A DNA stretch of 64,000 nucleotides from Pusillibacter faecalis (GTDB lineage Bacteria > Bacillota > Clostridia > Oscillospirales > Oscillospiraceae), in contig NZ_AP023420.1 of the NCBI RefSeq assembly GCF_018408705.1, positions 1,922,001 through 1,986,000 on the forward strand. The letters are read 5' to 3'. Below, piece after piece: positions 24,884 through 33,442 of this stretch. Numbering within the stretch: position 1 is the stretch's first letter; each line of letters begins with the position of its first letter. The notes under the pieces are model-generated. The model was not told where the DNA came from, did no database searches, and was given only the letters and a program-made list of their open reading frames with translations. A program made the position numbers and the translations under genes.

Positions 24884-25807
24884 TTATTTCTTCAGATAGA
24901 AGGATTGCTTGGCCTGGATCAGCTGGCAGATCACCTCGTTATAGGGCGTGGGAATTCCAGCCTCTTTGCCGGTTTTGACCACGGCGCCGTTGATGATCTT
25001 GATCTCAGTCTCCCGCTGGCGGGTGACATCCTGCAGCATGGAGGAGCGGTTGGTGCCGGTGGCGATGGCTACGTCAAAGGCGTTTTTCAGCTCCGCCTCC
25101 ACATCAAAATGGCAGCCGGTGGCGTTAGCGACAGCGACAGCCTCGCGGACCATGTTCTCCGCCAGGGTGTGCTCATAGGGATTCTCCGCAACCGTGGCGT
25201 TGGTCTGGTCCAGCAGAGCGGTGATGGCATTGATGGCGATGTTGGCGAACAGCTTGTGCCAGATCAGCTGCATCACATTCTCGTGGGCAGCGGCTTCAAA
25301 GCCGGCCTGACGCAGAGCGTCCGCCACCTTCTCTGCATTGGCGTAGGGCCCCTTCAGGGTGCCCACATTGGTGATGCCGCGGCCGGTGTGGCGCACGTGG
25401 CCCGGCTCCAGGAAGGTGCAGCCGTGAGCGGTCGTACCACAGCAGATCTGCTCCTCAGGCACCACCTTGGCGATCTCATCATAGTTGCCGATACCGTTCT
25501 GCAGAGAGAGCACGATGGTGTCCTTACCGATCATGGTCTTGGCGTTTTTCAGCGCGTCCTCCAGCAGCATGTACTTGACAAATACGATCAGCAGGTCCAC
25601 AGGGCCGATTTCGCTGGGGTCTGTGGTGGCGTATTTCGGCGTAAACACAGCGGTTTCACCCTCCGGCTCATCCAGACGGATGCCGTTGGCGCGGATCGCC
25701 TCAATATGCTCCTTCCACACGTCGCAGACATAGACCTCATGTACCTTGCTGAGGTAGCCACCGTAAAGACTGCCCATGGCGCCGCAGCCTAAAAGACCGA
25801 TCTTCAT
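24884..25807 (-). CDS. 2-dehydropantoate 2-reductase family protein (PanE/ApbA type)
   Basis: The 307-residue protein begins with the Rossmann motif GLLGCGAMGSLYGGYL and contains the family's catalytic Lys in FVKYMLLEDAL and the LSLQNGIGNYDEI segment; the C-terminal helical domain has the second conserved Lys in IWHKLFANIAINAI. Family members reduce ketopantoate with NADPH, but many paralogues act on other 2-oxo acids. No other pantothenate gene is nearby, and it borders cluster A, so a role with another substrate is possible. ATG 25807 is eight bases after AGGAGG. TTGATA/TAAGAT promoter at 17 bp. Confidence 0.85.
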   Translation of the reverse strand: MKIGLLGCGAMGSLYGGYLSKVHEVYVCDVWKEHIEAIRANGIRLDEPEGETAVFTPKYATTDPSEIGPVDLLIVFVKYMLLEDALKNAKTMIGKDTIVLSLQNGIGNYDEIAKVVPEEQICCGTTAHGCTFLEPGHVRHTGRGITNVGTLKGPYANAEKVADALRQAGFEAAAHENVMQLIWHKLFANIAINAITALLDQTNATVAENPYEHTLAENMVREAVAVANATGCHFDVEAELKNAFDVAIATGTNRSSMLQDVTRQRETEIKIINGAVVKTGKEAGIPTPYNEVICQLIQAKQSFYLKK

Positions 25808-25852
25808 ATACAATTCCTCCTCGTTTCATTTTGTAGGGGTTTCTTCCTCTGT

Positions 25853-25916
25853 ATCTTAGCAAATGCCAGAAAAATTATCAAGGGGTCAGACCACCGAAAA
25901 CAAAAATTTTTCGGTG
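25853..25916 (-). promoter_or_regulatory. Promoter and inverted repeat upstream of the PanE-like gene
   Basis: Minus-strand TTGATA (25876-25881), 17 bp, TAAGAT (25853-25858). Just upstream, CACCGAAAA and TTTTCGGTG (25892-25900 and 25908-25916) form a 9-bp inverted repeat that could be an operator or a small terminator. Confidence 0.55.
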
Positions 25917-25932
25917 CTTAGCGCAAATATGC

Positions 25933-25961
25933 GGCCCCCTCCCAAAATCAAGGAGGGGGCC
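25933..25961 (-). terminator. Terminator of the NhaC gene
   Basis: GGCCCCCTCC pairs perfectly with GGAGGGGGCC around a nine-base loop, directly after the NhaC stop. Confidence 0.75.
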
Positions 25962-25968
25962 GGAATCC

Positions 25969-27384
25969 TTACATGAAAAAGCCTAGAATCACATAGAGCA
26001 CCATGGAAATGCCGGCAAAACAGCACACATAGGGCATCTGAGTCTTGACGTGGTCGATGATGTTGCAGCCGGTGGTGGCGCAGGACATGATGGTGGTATC
26101 AGAGATGGGAGAGGCGTGGTCGCCGAAGATGGAGCCACCGAACATAGCGCCCGCCACCAGGGGGATGCTGGTGCCCATGTTGGCAGCCATGGGCAGGGCG
26201 ATGACGGCCATGATGGCCATGGTGCCCATGGAAGTGCCGGTGGAGAAGGACAGCAGCATGGAAATGATGAAGGTCAGCAGGGGCAGCAGGGCGGGGGTCA
26301 GCACGCCCAGGAAGATCGAGGAGAGGTAGTTGCCGGTGTCCAGGCCGCTGACCAGGGACCCCATCGTCAAGCCGAAGAGCAGCACGCAGGCAATGGGCAG
26401 CATGGTGGACATGCCATGAATCAGCTCGCTGACCAGTTGATCCAAGGTAAAGAGCTTTTCCACCATGCACATTACAGAGACCACCAGCACGGAAACCATG
26501 CAGCCCCAGAGCAGAGACTGCATGCCGTCGCCCTGGGTGGGGTTGCCGCCGCCGGTCACACACAGCACCGCCAGAATGGTGCCCACCATCGTGGCCATCG
26601 GAATCAGCATGTTCTTGGCCCGGGGCTTCACGCCGCTGACAGGGGCGGAGGACTCTTTGGCATCATGGGCGGCGGAGGCGGGGTCATCCAGCTCGCCAGT
26701 GCGGTTGACTCTCTCCTCGGCCCTCTTCATGGGACCGAAGTCCAGGGAGAAGACAGCAGAAACAAAGGCGAAGAGCACCGCGATGATGCAGTAGAAGTTC
26801 AGGGGGATGGACTGGATCAGCGTGTTGATGGCGGACTCCTCCGCCACGCCGCCAGAGGTGAGGTAGCCGGTCATGGAGGCCAGCCAGCCGCTTAAGGGGA
26901 AGAGCACGCACCAGGGCGTGGAGGTGGTATGTACCAGGAAGGCGGCCTTCTCATGGGAGAGCCTCATGCTGTCGTTTAAGGGGCGGGCCACAGAGCCTGT
27001 GACCATACAGCTCAGGGAGCCGGAGGTGAACACCACGATACCCAGCACCCAGGTGAAGAGAGCCGCCGCCCGCTTGGATTTGATGACGCCCCGCTTTTTC
27101 ACCATGATGTCCACAAACCCCTCGATGCCGCCGGAGCGCTCAATGAGATAGATGAGGGCGCCAATGAGCAGCATGGACATGAGGACAATGGTGTTGCTGT
27201 TGCTCTCGAAGGTATGGACGAGGCTGTAAAAAGTGTCATTGATGCCGGTGAACAGGTGAAAATCAGCCAAAATCCACGATGCGAGGAAAATACCAATGAT
27301 GAGGGCGATGAACACATTCTTGATGGCCAGCGCCAGGGCAATCGTCACCAGCGGGGGGACGATGGACCAAAACCCATATTCCAT
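25969..27384 (-). CDS. NhaC family Na+/H+ antiporter
   Basis: The 471-residue protein has 11-12 helices and the NhaC-family pattern: GFWSIVPPLVTIALALAIKN at the N-terminus, then AGAMFGGSIFGDHASPISDT near residue 420, a signature shared by NhaC-like Na+/H+ and some malate-2H+/Na+-lactate antiporters. The ATG chosen is six bases after GGGAGG; the longer frame reads into the upstream amidohydrolase. It is 61 bases downstream of that gene and shares its transcript, so it may exchange an organic acid or restore the Na+ gradient used by the cluster's TRAP transporter. Confidence 0.87.
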   Translation of the reverse strand: MEYGFWSIVPPLVTIALALAIKNVFIALIIGIFLASWILADFHLFTGINDTFYSLVHTFESNSNTIVLMSMLLIGALIYLIERSGGIEGFVDIMVKKRGVIKSKRAAALFTWVLGIVVFTSGSLSCMVTGSVARPLNDSMRLSHEKAAFLVHTTSTPWCVLFPLSGWLASMTGYLTSGGVAEESAINTLIQSIPLNFYCIIAVLFAFVSAVFSLDFGPMKRAEERVNRTGELDDPASAAHDAKESSAPVSGVKPRAKNMLIPMATMVGTILAVLCVTGGGNPTQGDGMQSLLWGCMVSVLVVSVMCMVEKLFTLDQLVSELIHGMSTMLPIACVLLFGLTMGSLVSGLDTGNYLSSIFLGVLTPALLPLLTFIISMLLSFSTGTSMGTMAIMAVIALPMAANMGTSIPLVAGAMFGGSIFGDHASPISDTTIMSCATTGCNIIDHVKTQMPYVCCFAGISMVLYVILGFFM

Positions 27385-27445
27385 AAAAAACCTCCCTGCG
27401 CCGATGGGCGCAACTTCATTCTGCGGCCACACACAGGCCGTCTGT

Positions 27446-28810
27446 TCATAGCTTCCGGACAGAGCGGCCCAGGTCACCCCGGACCACGCGGCAGTCCCTG
27501 GCCGCAAGCTCTCCGCCGATGAACACATAGTCGATGCCCTCTCCCGGCGACGTGGGCTGGTCAAAGGTGGCATGGTCCCGGACCCGGTCCGGGTCGAAGA
27601 TCACCACGTCCGCGTCGGCACCCACTTGGAGACTGCCCTTGTTGGAAAGCCCCAGCTTGTCCGCCGGCATGGCTGTCATCATCCGAACGGCCTCATAGAG
27701 AGACAGCTTTCCCGTCCGGACAAACTGCGCCAGCAGGCGGGGGAAGGAGCCGGCAGCCCGGGGATGGCCCTGCCCGCCATTCATGATGCCGTCGCTTCCC
27801 AGCATGACGCCGGGATGGCGCAGGGCCATGTCCACGTCAGACTCCTGCATCACATAGCAGACGGTAAGGCACTCCGGCCAATCCCGCCGCACCTCCTCAA
27901 AAATCTCCCGGGTGCAGCGCCGGCCTTTGTAGCGCCCTTCGCATAGTTCCACCACGTCATAGCCGCAGTGATACCGCTCCAGCCAGCCCTCGTCGTAGGT
28001 GGTGGAGCCGATGGCAGTGGAGAAGGCGTAGTAGGGATAGCAGTCGCAGCTCACCCGCAGGCCGTTCATCCGGTAGCTGTCCACCATACGCAAAAAGGCT
28101 TCCATCTGGCCGAAGCCCGCCATAGAGCCGATGTGGGAGACCTGCACGGGAAGCCCCAATGCCGCGCCCACGTCCAGAAATTCCCGGGCGGCGTCAAAGA
28201 CCTCGGCGGCGTCGCTGCGGATGTGGGCGGCGATTAATCCGTCCCGCCCCCGGCAGACGGCGGCGGTCCGCTCCAGTTCCCGCCGGTCAATCCCCGGCAC
28301 ATAGCGGATGCCGTAGGAGATGCCAAAGCAGCCCTGATCCAGCGCCCGGATAAAGGCAGCCTCCATCGTGGTGAGCTCTGCCTCACTGACGGGGGTATAC
28401 TTGTCCATGTGGCCGCAAGCCTCCCGCATATAGGCGTGACCCGCCAGCATGGCGACATTCACAGCGGCGCCGTCCCGGTCGATCAGGTCCAGATAGTCCC
28501 CGGGATCGGCACGGTTGATGCCGCACTGCCCGGCCAGGACCGTGGTGACACCCATACGCAGCATGCAGGGAAAGATGGCGGTGGCATCATCCCGCACCAG
28601 ATGACCGTCAGGCCCCACCGGGTCCTCATGCATGTGGATATCCACAAAGCCGGGAGTCACGACCCGGCCCGCAGCATCAATGACCTGATCAGCCTCAGGT
28701 TGGCTCTCAGTGATAGCCGCCACCCTGCCGTCCTGCAGCAGCAGGTTTAGTTGGGAGCAGATCTGGTTTCTGGGGTCGATGACCAGACCGCCTTTGATTA
28801 ACGTGCTCAT
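27446..28810 (-). CDS. D-aminoacylase/N-acyl-D-amino-acid deacylase family amidohydrolase
   Basis: The 454-residue protein has the amidohydrolase metal motif DIHMHED near residue 58 (HxH), QVSHIGSMAGFG with a further His, LGSDGIMNGGQGHPRAAGSF with the late metal-binding Asp, and the C-terminal beta-sandwich GSLQVGADADVVIFDPDRV. This order is that of D-aminoacylases, which release D-amino acids from N-acyl derivatives, and of related dihydropyrimidinase-like enzymes. Its neighbours (NhaC, AraC regulator, TRAP, M20 amidohydrolase) fit scavenging of an amide-linked compound. A TTGATT/TATTCT promoter at 17 bp lies upstream. Confidence 0.88.
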   Translation of the reverse strand: MSTLIKGGLVIDPRNQICSQLNLLLQDGRVAAITESQPEADQVIDAAGRVVTPGFVDIHMHEDPVGPDGHLVRDDATAIFPCMLRMGVTTVLAGQCGINRADPGDYLDLIDRDGAAVNVAMLAGHAYMREACGHMDKYTPVSEAELTTMEAAFIRALDQGCFGISYGIRYVPGIDRRELERTAAVCRGRDGLIAAHIRSDAAEVFDAAREFLDVGAALGLPVQVSHIGSMAGFGQMEAFLRMVDSYRMNGLRVSCDCYPYYAFSTAIGSTTYDEGWLERYHCGYDVVELCEGRYKGRRCTREIFEEVRRDWPECLTVCYVMQESDVDMALRHPGVMLGSDGIMNGGQGHPRAAGSFPRLLAQFVRTGKLSLYEAVRMMTAMPADKLGLSNKGSLQVGADADVVIFDPDRVRDHATFDQPTSPGEGIDYVFIGGELAARDCRVVRGDLGRSVRKL

Positions 28811-28865
28811 GAAAAGGATTCATCCTCTCTATGACTGTCTGCTGGCAGCCACATATTGATATCAT

Positions 28866-28894
28866 AGAATAGCAGACTTTTCGTGAAAAATCAA
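28866..28894 (-). promoter_or_regulatory. Promoter of the D-aminoacylase/NhaC operon
   Basis: Minus-strand TTGATT (28889-28894), 17 bp, TATTCT (28866-28871), about 55 bases upstream of the start codon. Confidence 0.55.
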
Positions 28895-29006
28895 TCGGCA
28901 GTCTGCACGGAATGCCACTGAAGAAAAGACCCTGTCCGGCCCTTGAAGGGAATCGGGCAAGGAATCGCTGAGGCTGCACGACAGCCCTATGGCGATTGGG
29001 CGAAAT

Positions 29007-29053
29007 GAAAGGCAGGACCTCTGGGCAAAGACGCCTCATCGATCCTGCCTTTC
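29007..29053 (-). terminator. Terminator overlapping the end of the AraC-type regulator gene
   Basis: GAAAGGCAGGA and TCCTGCCTTTC (11 bp, perfect) enclose the regulator's stop codon; the minus-strand side continues ATTTCG. Confidence 0.55.
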
Positions 29054-31288
29054 CCGGTACTGCAATGGTGTCATACCGGTGTACTTTTTGAAGATCCGAA
29101 AAAAGGACTGCAAGTTGTTGAAGCCGACCTGGAACCCAATCTCCTTGACAGATAAGTCTCCACGGGCGGAGAGCAGTTCCTGGGACAGCTTGACACGGCT
29201 GGAATTCAGATAGTCAATGTAGCTGGCACCGTAGTGCTGGCGAAAGACCCGGCTTACATAGGTGGGGCTGTAATTGACATATTCCGAGATGGAGGACAGG
29301 GAGATATCCTGGGTCAGATTGTTGTCGATATACGCCTTGATCCGCTCCGCGTTTTGACGGACGCGGTCGGAAGAAGTGCGCCTCATGGCTTCCGCCGTGC
29401 GCATGCACAGCTCTGTCAGCCAGACTTCCATATCCGGAAGGGTTGCCTTCTTGGAAAGCTCGGACTCCAGCTCCGCCGGAGGTTCCAGTGGGAGCTGCGC
29501 GGACTGAATGATTTCCCCAATGCCGGAGGTCAAATACTGCAGAACGGCCCGGACCTGTTTTGGAGGGACCTGCTGCTGGGAGGCAAAGGTGCGGAAAATT
29601 TCCTGGAGCAGATGGACTGCGCCCCTCCCATCTCCCGTCCGAACACGATTGACAACCTGATGCACGGTTTCAAAATCATAGTAAATCTGGTGGGGCTCCA
29701 CCTGCACTTCTTCAAAATCAATGATGCTGCCCTGCCCCCGATACAGCTTGTAAGCCAGGGCCGCTTTTGCCCGCTGGCAGGAGAGGGGCAGGTCTTCCAC
29801 ACAGCGGCAGATCTGGCCGATTCCCAGCGTCACAGTGATCGGCCAAAGCCCCTCCAGCTCCTCCCGAATCTCCTCGGCCAATGCTCGGAAACTCTGCTTT
29901 CCGATCTCTGGCGGCTCCTCCGAGTGAAGATTGCAGATGATAAGGAGGGTTTCATCATTGAGCTCTGTGGCCGCACAGTAGGCGATGCTGCTGGCACAGG
30001 CGGAGATTTGCGCCTGCATTTGCGCTTTGAGCTCCTGCTTTTCCTGCTCGGAATAGGGCAGGGCATAGTAGTTGTCAATCTGTAGGAAAAAGGCGTTGAA
30101 AAGCGTCGCCTGGAAGGGAACCTCCAAAATACGCACTTGATATAAAACTTCGTCCCGGGAAATTTGCGTGCTGTCTGCCAGGGAGACCAGGAATTTTTTC
30201 AGGAGCAGAGGTCGGATCGCCTCTACCTGTTCATAGACCTCATCCCGTTGGTTAAGAAGCTGATCGTAATAGCCCGCAAGACGCTGGTACTCATCCTGGG
30301 AGGTCTCTGCTTCCGGCTCTGGAAGTGCGGAAATTAGCTGCTCCAAAGGGCTATACAGGACCTTGGTGCTTTGATAAGCCAACAGTAAGCCGATGACACA
30401 GCTGGCCAGCACACTGATCAATAGGGGAATCACCAGAGGAAGCCAACTGTTGTTTCCGGATAAAGCGCCCGTGACATAGGTGTAGCGCCACCCCAGCTGA
30501 GGATTGGTAAATACAGAGTATCGCAGCAAGGCAGACCCTGCCAGTGTCAGGTGGGAACCGGTAGATAGATCAGAATGCGGCAGAGTGATTTTCTGGCTGA
30601 ACTCCAGTTCCTGATCGGAAAATAGAAGATTCCCATCCCGATCAGAGATGTAGAGATTCCGCTTGATATTGTCCTTCAGATCACCGCCCATGGAGAGCGT
30701 AAAAAAGGCGCCCGGATCAATCTGTAAAACTGCAATGGCCTGCGGATCGTTGGAATACGCGGGAATTCCGATGGTAAGAAACATCTTTTGCATTCCGCCT
30801 TCAACAGAGCTGATCTGCATACAGGCAGTGCAGGTGTCCTTCGCCTGCTGGAAGTTATCGGAGAGCTCTTCCTGCAAGCCGTAGGCAATCAGCCCGGATG
30901 AGCTGATCTGCAAGGACTCATAGGGGGAGTAGAGAATGGACTCCTCCACATAGCTGTAGGAATCGGACAGTGTGGAGAGGAGAGTGCAGAGATTGCTGTT
31001 TCGCTCTGTGTCCCGCAGATAGGGCCGCATGGAGAAGTCCACCACAGAAGGGTCTTTGGCCAAGGTGCTGATGCTGCGCATGACGTCCTCCATCATGTAA
31101 TGCACCATTTGGTCGCTCTGAGCCAGCATATTCACTGTCACGCTGCCAAGCTGCTCCAAGGACCGCTGTAAATCCAGAACAAAAATACAAGTGCTCATGA
31201 AGAGCAGAGGAATCAGAGAACAGAGCACCCCCCTGCGGAGTGTTTTGATAAACACGGAATTTCTTGTTTTTTCCTGATTGTTTTGCAT
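29036..31288 (-). CDS. Membrane-anchored AraC-family transcriptional regulator with extracytoplasmic sensor
   Basis: The 750-residue protein has a membrane helix at about residues 20-42, an extracytoplasmic Cache-like domain to about 285, a second helix near 295-320 (LPLVIPLLISVLASCVIGLL), a cytosolic middle domain, and a C-terminal AraC DNA-binding domain with two HTHs (SLSSISEYVNYSPTYVSRVF and VKEIGFQVGFNNLQSFFRIF). Such proteins sense an external ligand and bind DNA directly. ATG 31288 lies seven bases after GGAG. It is divergent from the TRAP operon and probably controls both arms of cluster A. The ligand is unknown. Confidence 0.9.
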   Translation of the reverse strand: MQNNQEKTRNSVFIKTLRRGVLCSLIPLLFMSTCIFVLDLQRSLEQLGSVTVNMLAQSDQMVHYMMEDVMRSISTLAKDPSVVDFSMRPYLRDTERNSNLCTLLSTLSDSYSYVEESILYSPYESLQISSSGLIAYGLQEELSDNFQQAKDTCTACMQISSVEGGMQKMFLTIGIPAYSNDPQAIAVLQIDPGAFFTLSMGGDLKDNIKRNLYISDRDGNLLFSDQELEFSQKITLPHSDLSTGSHLTLAGSALLRYSVFTNPQLGWRYTYVTGALSGNNSWLPLVIPLLISVLASCVIGLLLAYQSTKVLYSPLEQLISALPEPEAETSQDEYQRLAGYYDQLLNQRDEVYEQVEAIRPLLLKKFLVSLADSTQISRDEVLYQVRILEVPFQATLFNAFFLQIDNYYALPYSEQEKQELKAQMQAQISACASSIAYCAATELNDETLLIICNLHSEEPPEIGKQSFRALAEEIREELEGLWPITVTLGIGQICRCVEDLPLSCQRAKAALAYKLYRGQGSIIDFEEVQVEPHQIYYDFETVHQVVNRVRTGDGRGAVHLLQEIFRTFASQQQVPPKQVRAVLQYLTSGIGEIIQSAQLPLEPPAELESELSKKATLPDMEVWLTELCMRTAEAMRRTSSDRVRQNAERIKAYIDNNLTQDISLSSISEYVNYSPTYVSRVFRQHYGASYIDYLNSSRVKLSQELLSARGDLSVKEIGFQVGFNNLQSFFRIFKKYTGMTPLQYRERQDR

Positions 31289-31384
31289 GTGGTGTCTCCA
31301 TCTACTTGCATATTGTGACAGAAAAGAGGCTGCGGGGAGGTCTGGGTTCAGACCGCACAAATCGCCTATCTTTCCTTAAAATAA

Positions 31385-31444
31385 ATTATAGCGATTTAAC
31401 CAAGTGTTTTCAAATTGTTATCACTCACAATTCATGAATATTAC
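31385..31444. promoter_or_regulatory. Divergent promoter region of cluster A with an operator-like palindrome
   Basis: Leftward, TTGAAA (31408-31413), 17 bp, TATAAT (31385-31390) drives the AraC-type gene. A 20-bp inverted repeat (31413-31432; minus strand AATTGTGAGTGATAACAATT) abuts that -35. A weaker rightward pair, TTGTTA (31415-31420), 18 bp, TATTAC (31439-31444), overlaps the repeat and could serve the TRAP operon. Confidence 0.55.
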
Positions 31445-31816
31445 AAACAAAATCGGAAGTTTTTTTGAAATTTGCCTTCCAAAAGCCAAAATGTGCCGAA
31501 AAATGCCGACGGAATTTGTTCAGACGGCACAGAGGTGGAAGAACTGGATTTGTCAGAGCTTCCAGTTGTGAAAATTTACGGGAAGAAGCGGTGACGCAGC
31601 CCTGGAGACCAGAAAATTTGAGCGTCGAGGTTTGGTTTCGTGAGCTTGGAAATTATTGTGAATTTACAGGCAAGGATTCCTCCGCTATGGTAGGCACAGA
31701 AAGCTGCTTCCATGGCTACCCGCAACACGGACATGGGAGTGCTTCAAAACAAAACCCTGAGAAGGGCTTTGTTTTTGGACCAGCCCACCCAATACAACAT
31801 AAAAAGGAGAGAAGTT
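31445..31816 (+). promoter_or_regulatory. Long leader of the first TRAP operon with an attenuator-like hairpin
   Basis: About 370 gene-free bases separate the promoter region from dctP. AACTGGA/TCCAGTT can pair in the middle. At 31746-31775 arms AAAACAAAACCCT and AGGGCTTTGTTTT (one A-C mismatch) form a hairpin followed by T, about 30 bases before the ribosome binding site, in the position of an attenuator. I recognise no known riboswitch class. Confidence 0.4.
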
Positions 31817-32863
31817 ATGATGAGAAGAAAAAGATTCGTAAGCGCCGCCCTTGCCACCCTGTTGGCACTGACCATGACTGCCTGCGGCGGGGATAGCTCC
31901 ACCCCAACGAATGATGAAGGCAGCGGCTCCGACGCAGGGGGGACCCCGGAGTATACGATTAAGGTCGGCCACACCCTCCAGGAGGACACCCCCGCCCATA
32001 AGGCATGGCTGTTGTTTGAGGAGCAGGTGGAGGCCAACAGCGAGGGCCGTATTGCTGTGGAGCTATATCCCAACTCTTCCCTTGGCACCGAGCGCGTGAT
32101 GTTTGAGGCCTGTCAGATGGGCACTTTGGAGGTGGCTTATGGCACCACGTCCGTGCTGGCGAACTTTGATAAAAATATGGAGGTGCTGGACCTGCCCTTT
32201 TTGTTTGAGGACGAGGCGACCGCTCGCGCCGCCATCACCGGAGAACTGGGGACCGCTGCGGCAGCCAATCTGGGCGACATTGGCCTGATCAACCTCACCT
32301 ACATGGAAAACGGCATCCGCCATGTCACCAACAGCTCCCACCCTATCAATACTCCCGACGATCTCCGGGATTTGAAGATCCGGACCATGGAAAATAGCAT
32401 CCACATGAGCTCCTTCACGCATCTGGGCGCATCCCCCACGCCGATGGCATTTACGGAACTGTTCACCGCTTTGCAGCAGGGCACTGTGGACGGCGAGGAG
32501 AACCCGCTCTTTTTGATCCAGACCTCTCGTTTTGAGGAGGTGCAGGATTACCTCTCCCTGACGGGACATTTCTACACGGCTGGCATCGCCACCATCAACA
32601 AAGCCTTCTTTGAAAGCCTTCCGGAGGATTTGCAGACGGTCGTCACAGAAGCCGCCGACGCCGCCCGGGAGGAGGAGTACCGGCTGTGCGATGAGCAAAA
32701 CGCCACAGCTTTGGAGTATCTGAAGACTGAGATGGAGGTCAATGAGATCAGCCCGGAGAACCGGCAGCTCTTTGTGGACGCCACCGCCCCCGTCTATGAC
32801 GAGGTGCGTACCGAGATTGGCGATGAGCTGGTGGACATGGCCTTGGCCGCCCAGGCGGGCTAA
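31817..32863 (+). CDS. TRAP transporter substrate-binding lipoprotein (DctP), cluster A
   Basis: The 348-residue protein has a lipoprotein signal (AALATLLALTMTACGG, Cys near residue 23) and a low-complexity linker, then a DctP domain: YTIKVGHTLQEDTPAHKAW, GTLEVAYGTTSVLANFDKNM, LKIRTMENSIHM (the Arg that binds the substrate carboxylate lies here) and FTELFTALQQGTVDGEENPL. DctP proteins capture organic acids outside the cell and pass them to the DctQM membrane unit. Start ATG is five to six bases after AAGGAGAG; a second ATG follows directly. A GC hairpin separates it from dctQ, as expected for a protein made in excess. Confidence 0.94.
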   Translation: MMRRKRFVSAALATLLALTMTACGGDSSTPTNDEGSGSDAGGTPEYTIKVGHTLQEDTPAHKAWLLFEEQVEANSEGRIAVELYPNSSLGTERVMFEACQMGTLEVAYGTTSVLANFDKNMEVLDLPFLFEDEATARAAITGELGTAAAANLGDIGLINLTYMENGIRHVTNSSHPINTPDDLRDLKIRTMENSIHMSSFTHLGASPTPMAFTELFTALQQGTVDGEENPLFLIQTSRFEEVQDYLSLTGHFYTAGIATINKAFFESLPEDLQTVVTEAADAAREEEYRLCDEQNATALEYLKTEMEVNEISPENRQLFVDATAPVYDEVRTEIGDELVDMALAAQAG

Positions 32864-32883
32864 GGGCTGTTGATTCAAATCAT

Positions 32884-32921
32884 GGTACGGCCGGGGGGGA
32901 GAGCCTCCCTCTGGCCGTGCC
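32884..32921 (+). other. Intercistronic hairpin between dctP and dctQ
   Basis: GGTACGGCC pairs with GGCCGTGCC (one T-G pair), the inner GGGGGGGA with TCCCTCT. There is no T-run, so it more likely stabilises or partly shields the dctP message than ends it. Confidence 0.55.
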
Positions 32922-32947
32922 GCGCTTGAGAGGAGAGATCATTTCAG

Positions 32948-33439
32948 ATGCTGAAAAAATGTTGGGACCATTTTGAGGAGACCATTCTGGTCTACTCCTA
33001 TCTGCTGGTGGTACCGCTGCTGTTTGTGCAGGTGGTTTCCCGCTACGTATTCAATCATTCCCTCTCGTGGTCTGAGGAGCTGGCAAGGTACATCTTCATC
33101 TGGCAGGTCTGGCTGGGCTCCAGCTACTGCGTCAAGGAAAACCGGCATATCCGCATTGATATTTTCACAGAGCATTTATCTCCACAGGTCCGGAAGATCT
33201 ATGAAATTGTAATCACGATGATCAGCATCGCCTTCTGCTGCTTCCTGATTTATAAGGGAAGTGAGGTTGTGATGATGATCACACGCCTGCGCCAGACATC
33301 GCCTGCCATGAGGATTCCCATGCAGGTGATCTATGCCTGCATCCCCATCTCCTGCGCGCTGATGGTGGTGCGGTATGCGGAGCACATTGTCAAGCTGGTG
33401 CGGCCCGCGCCGGCCGCGGCAGAGCAGAGGGAGGGATAA
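32948..33439 (+). CDS. TRAP transporter small permease subunit (DctQ), cluster A
   Basis: The 163-residue protein has four membrane helices. VVSRYVFNHSLSWSEELARY near residue 28, IFIWQVWLGSSYCVKENRHI next and IPMQVIYACIPISCALMVVRY at the fourth helix are the standard DctQ pattern, the Arg and Glu in SWSEELAR being near-invariant. It forms a complex with DctM in the cytoplasmic membrane. The start lies 84 bases after dctP, beyond the intercistronic hairpin, and only three bases separate its stop from dctM. Confidence 0.93.
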   Translation: MLKKCWDHFEETILVYSYLLVVPLLFVQVVSRYVFNHSLSWSEELARYIFIWQVWLGSSYCVKENRHIRIDIFTEHLSPQVRKIYEIVITMISIAFCCFLIYKGSEVVMMITRLRQTSPAMRIPMQVIYACIPISCALMVVRYAEHIVKLVRPAPAAAEQREG

Positions 33440-33442
33440 GCA

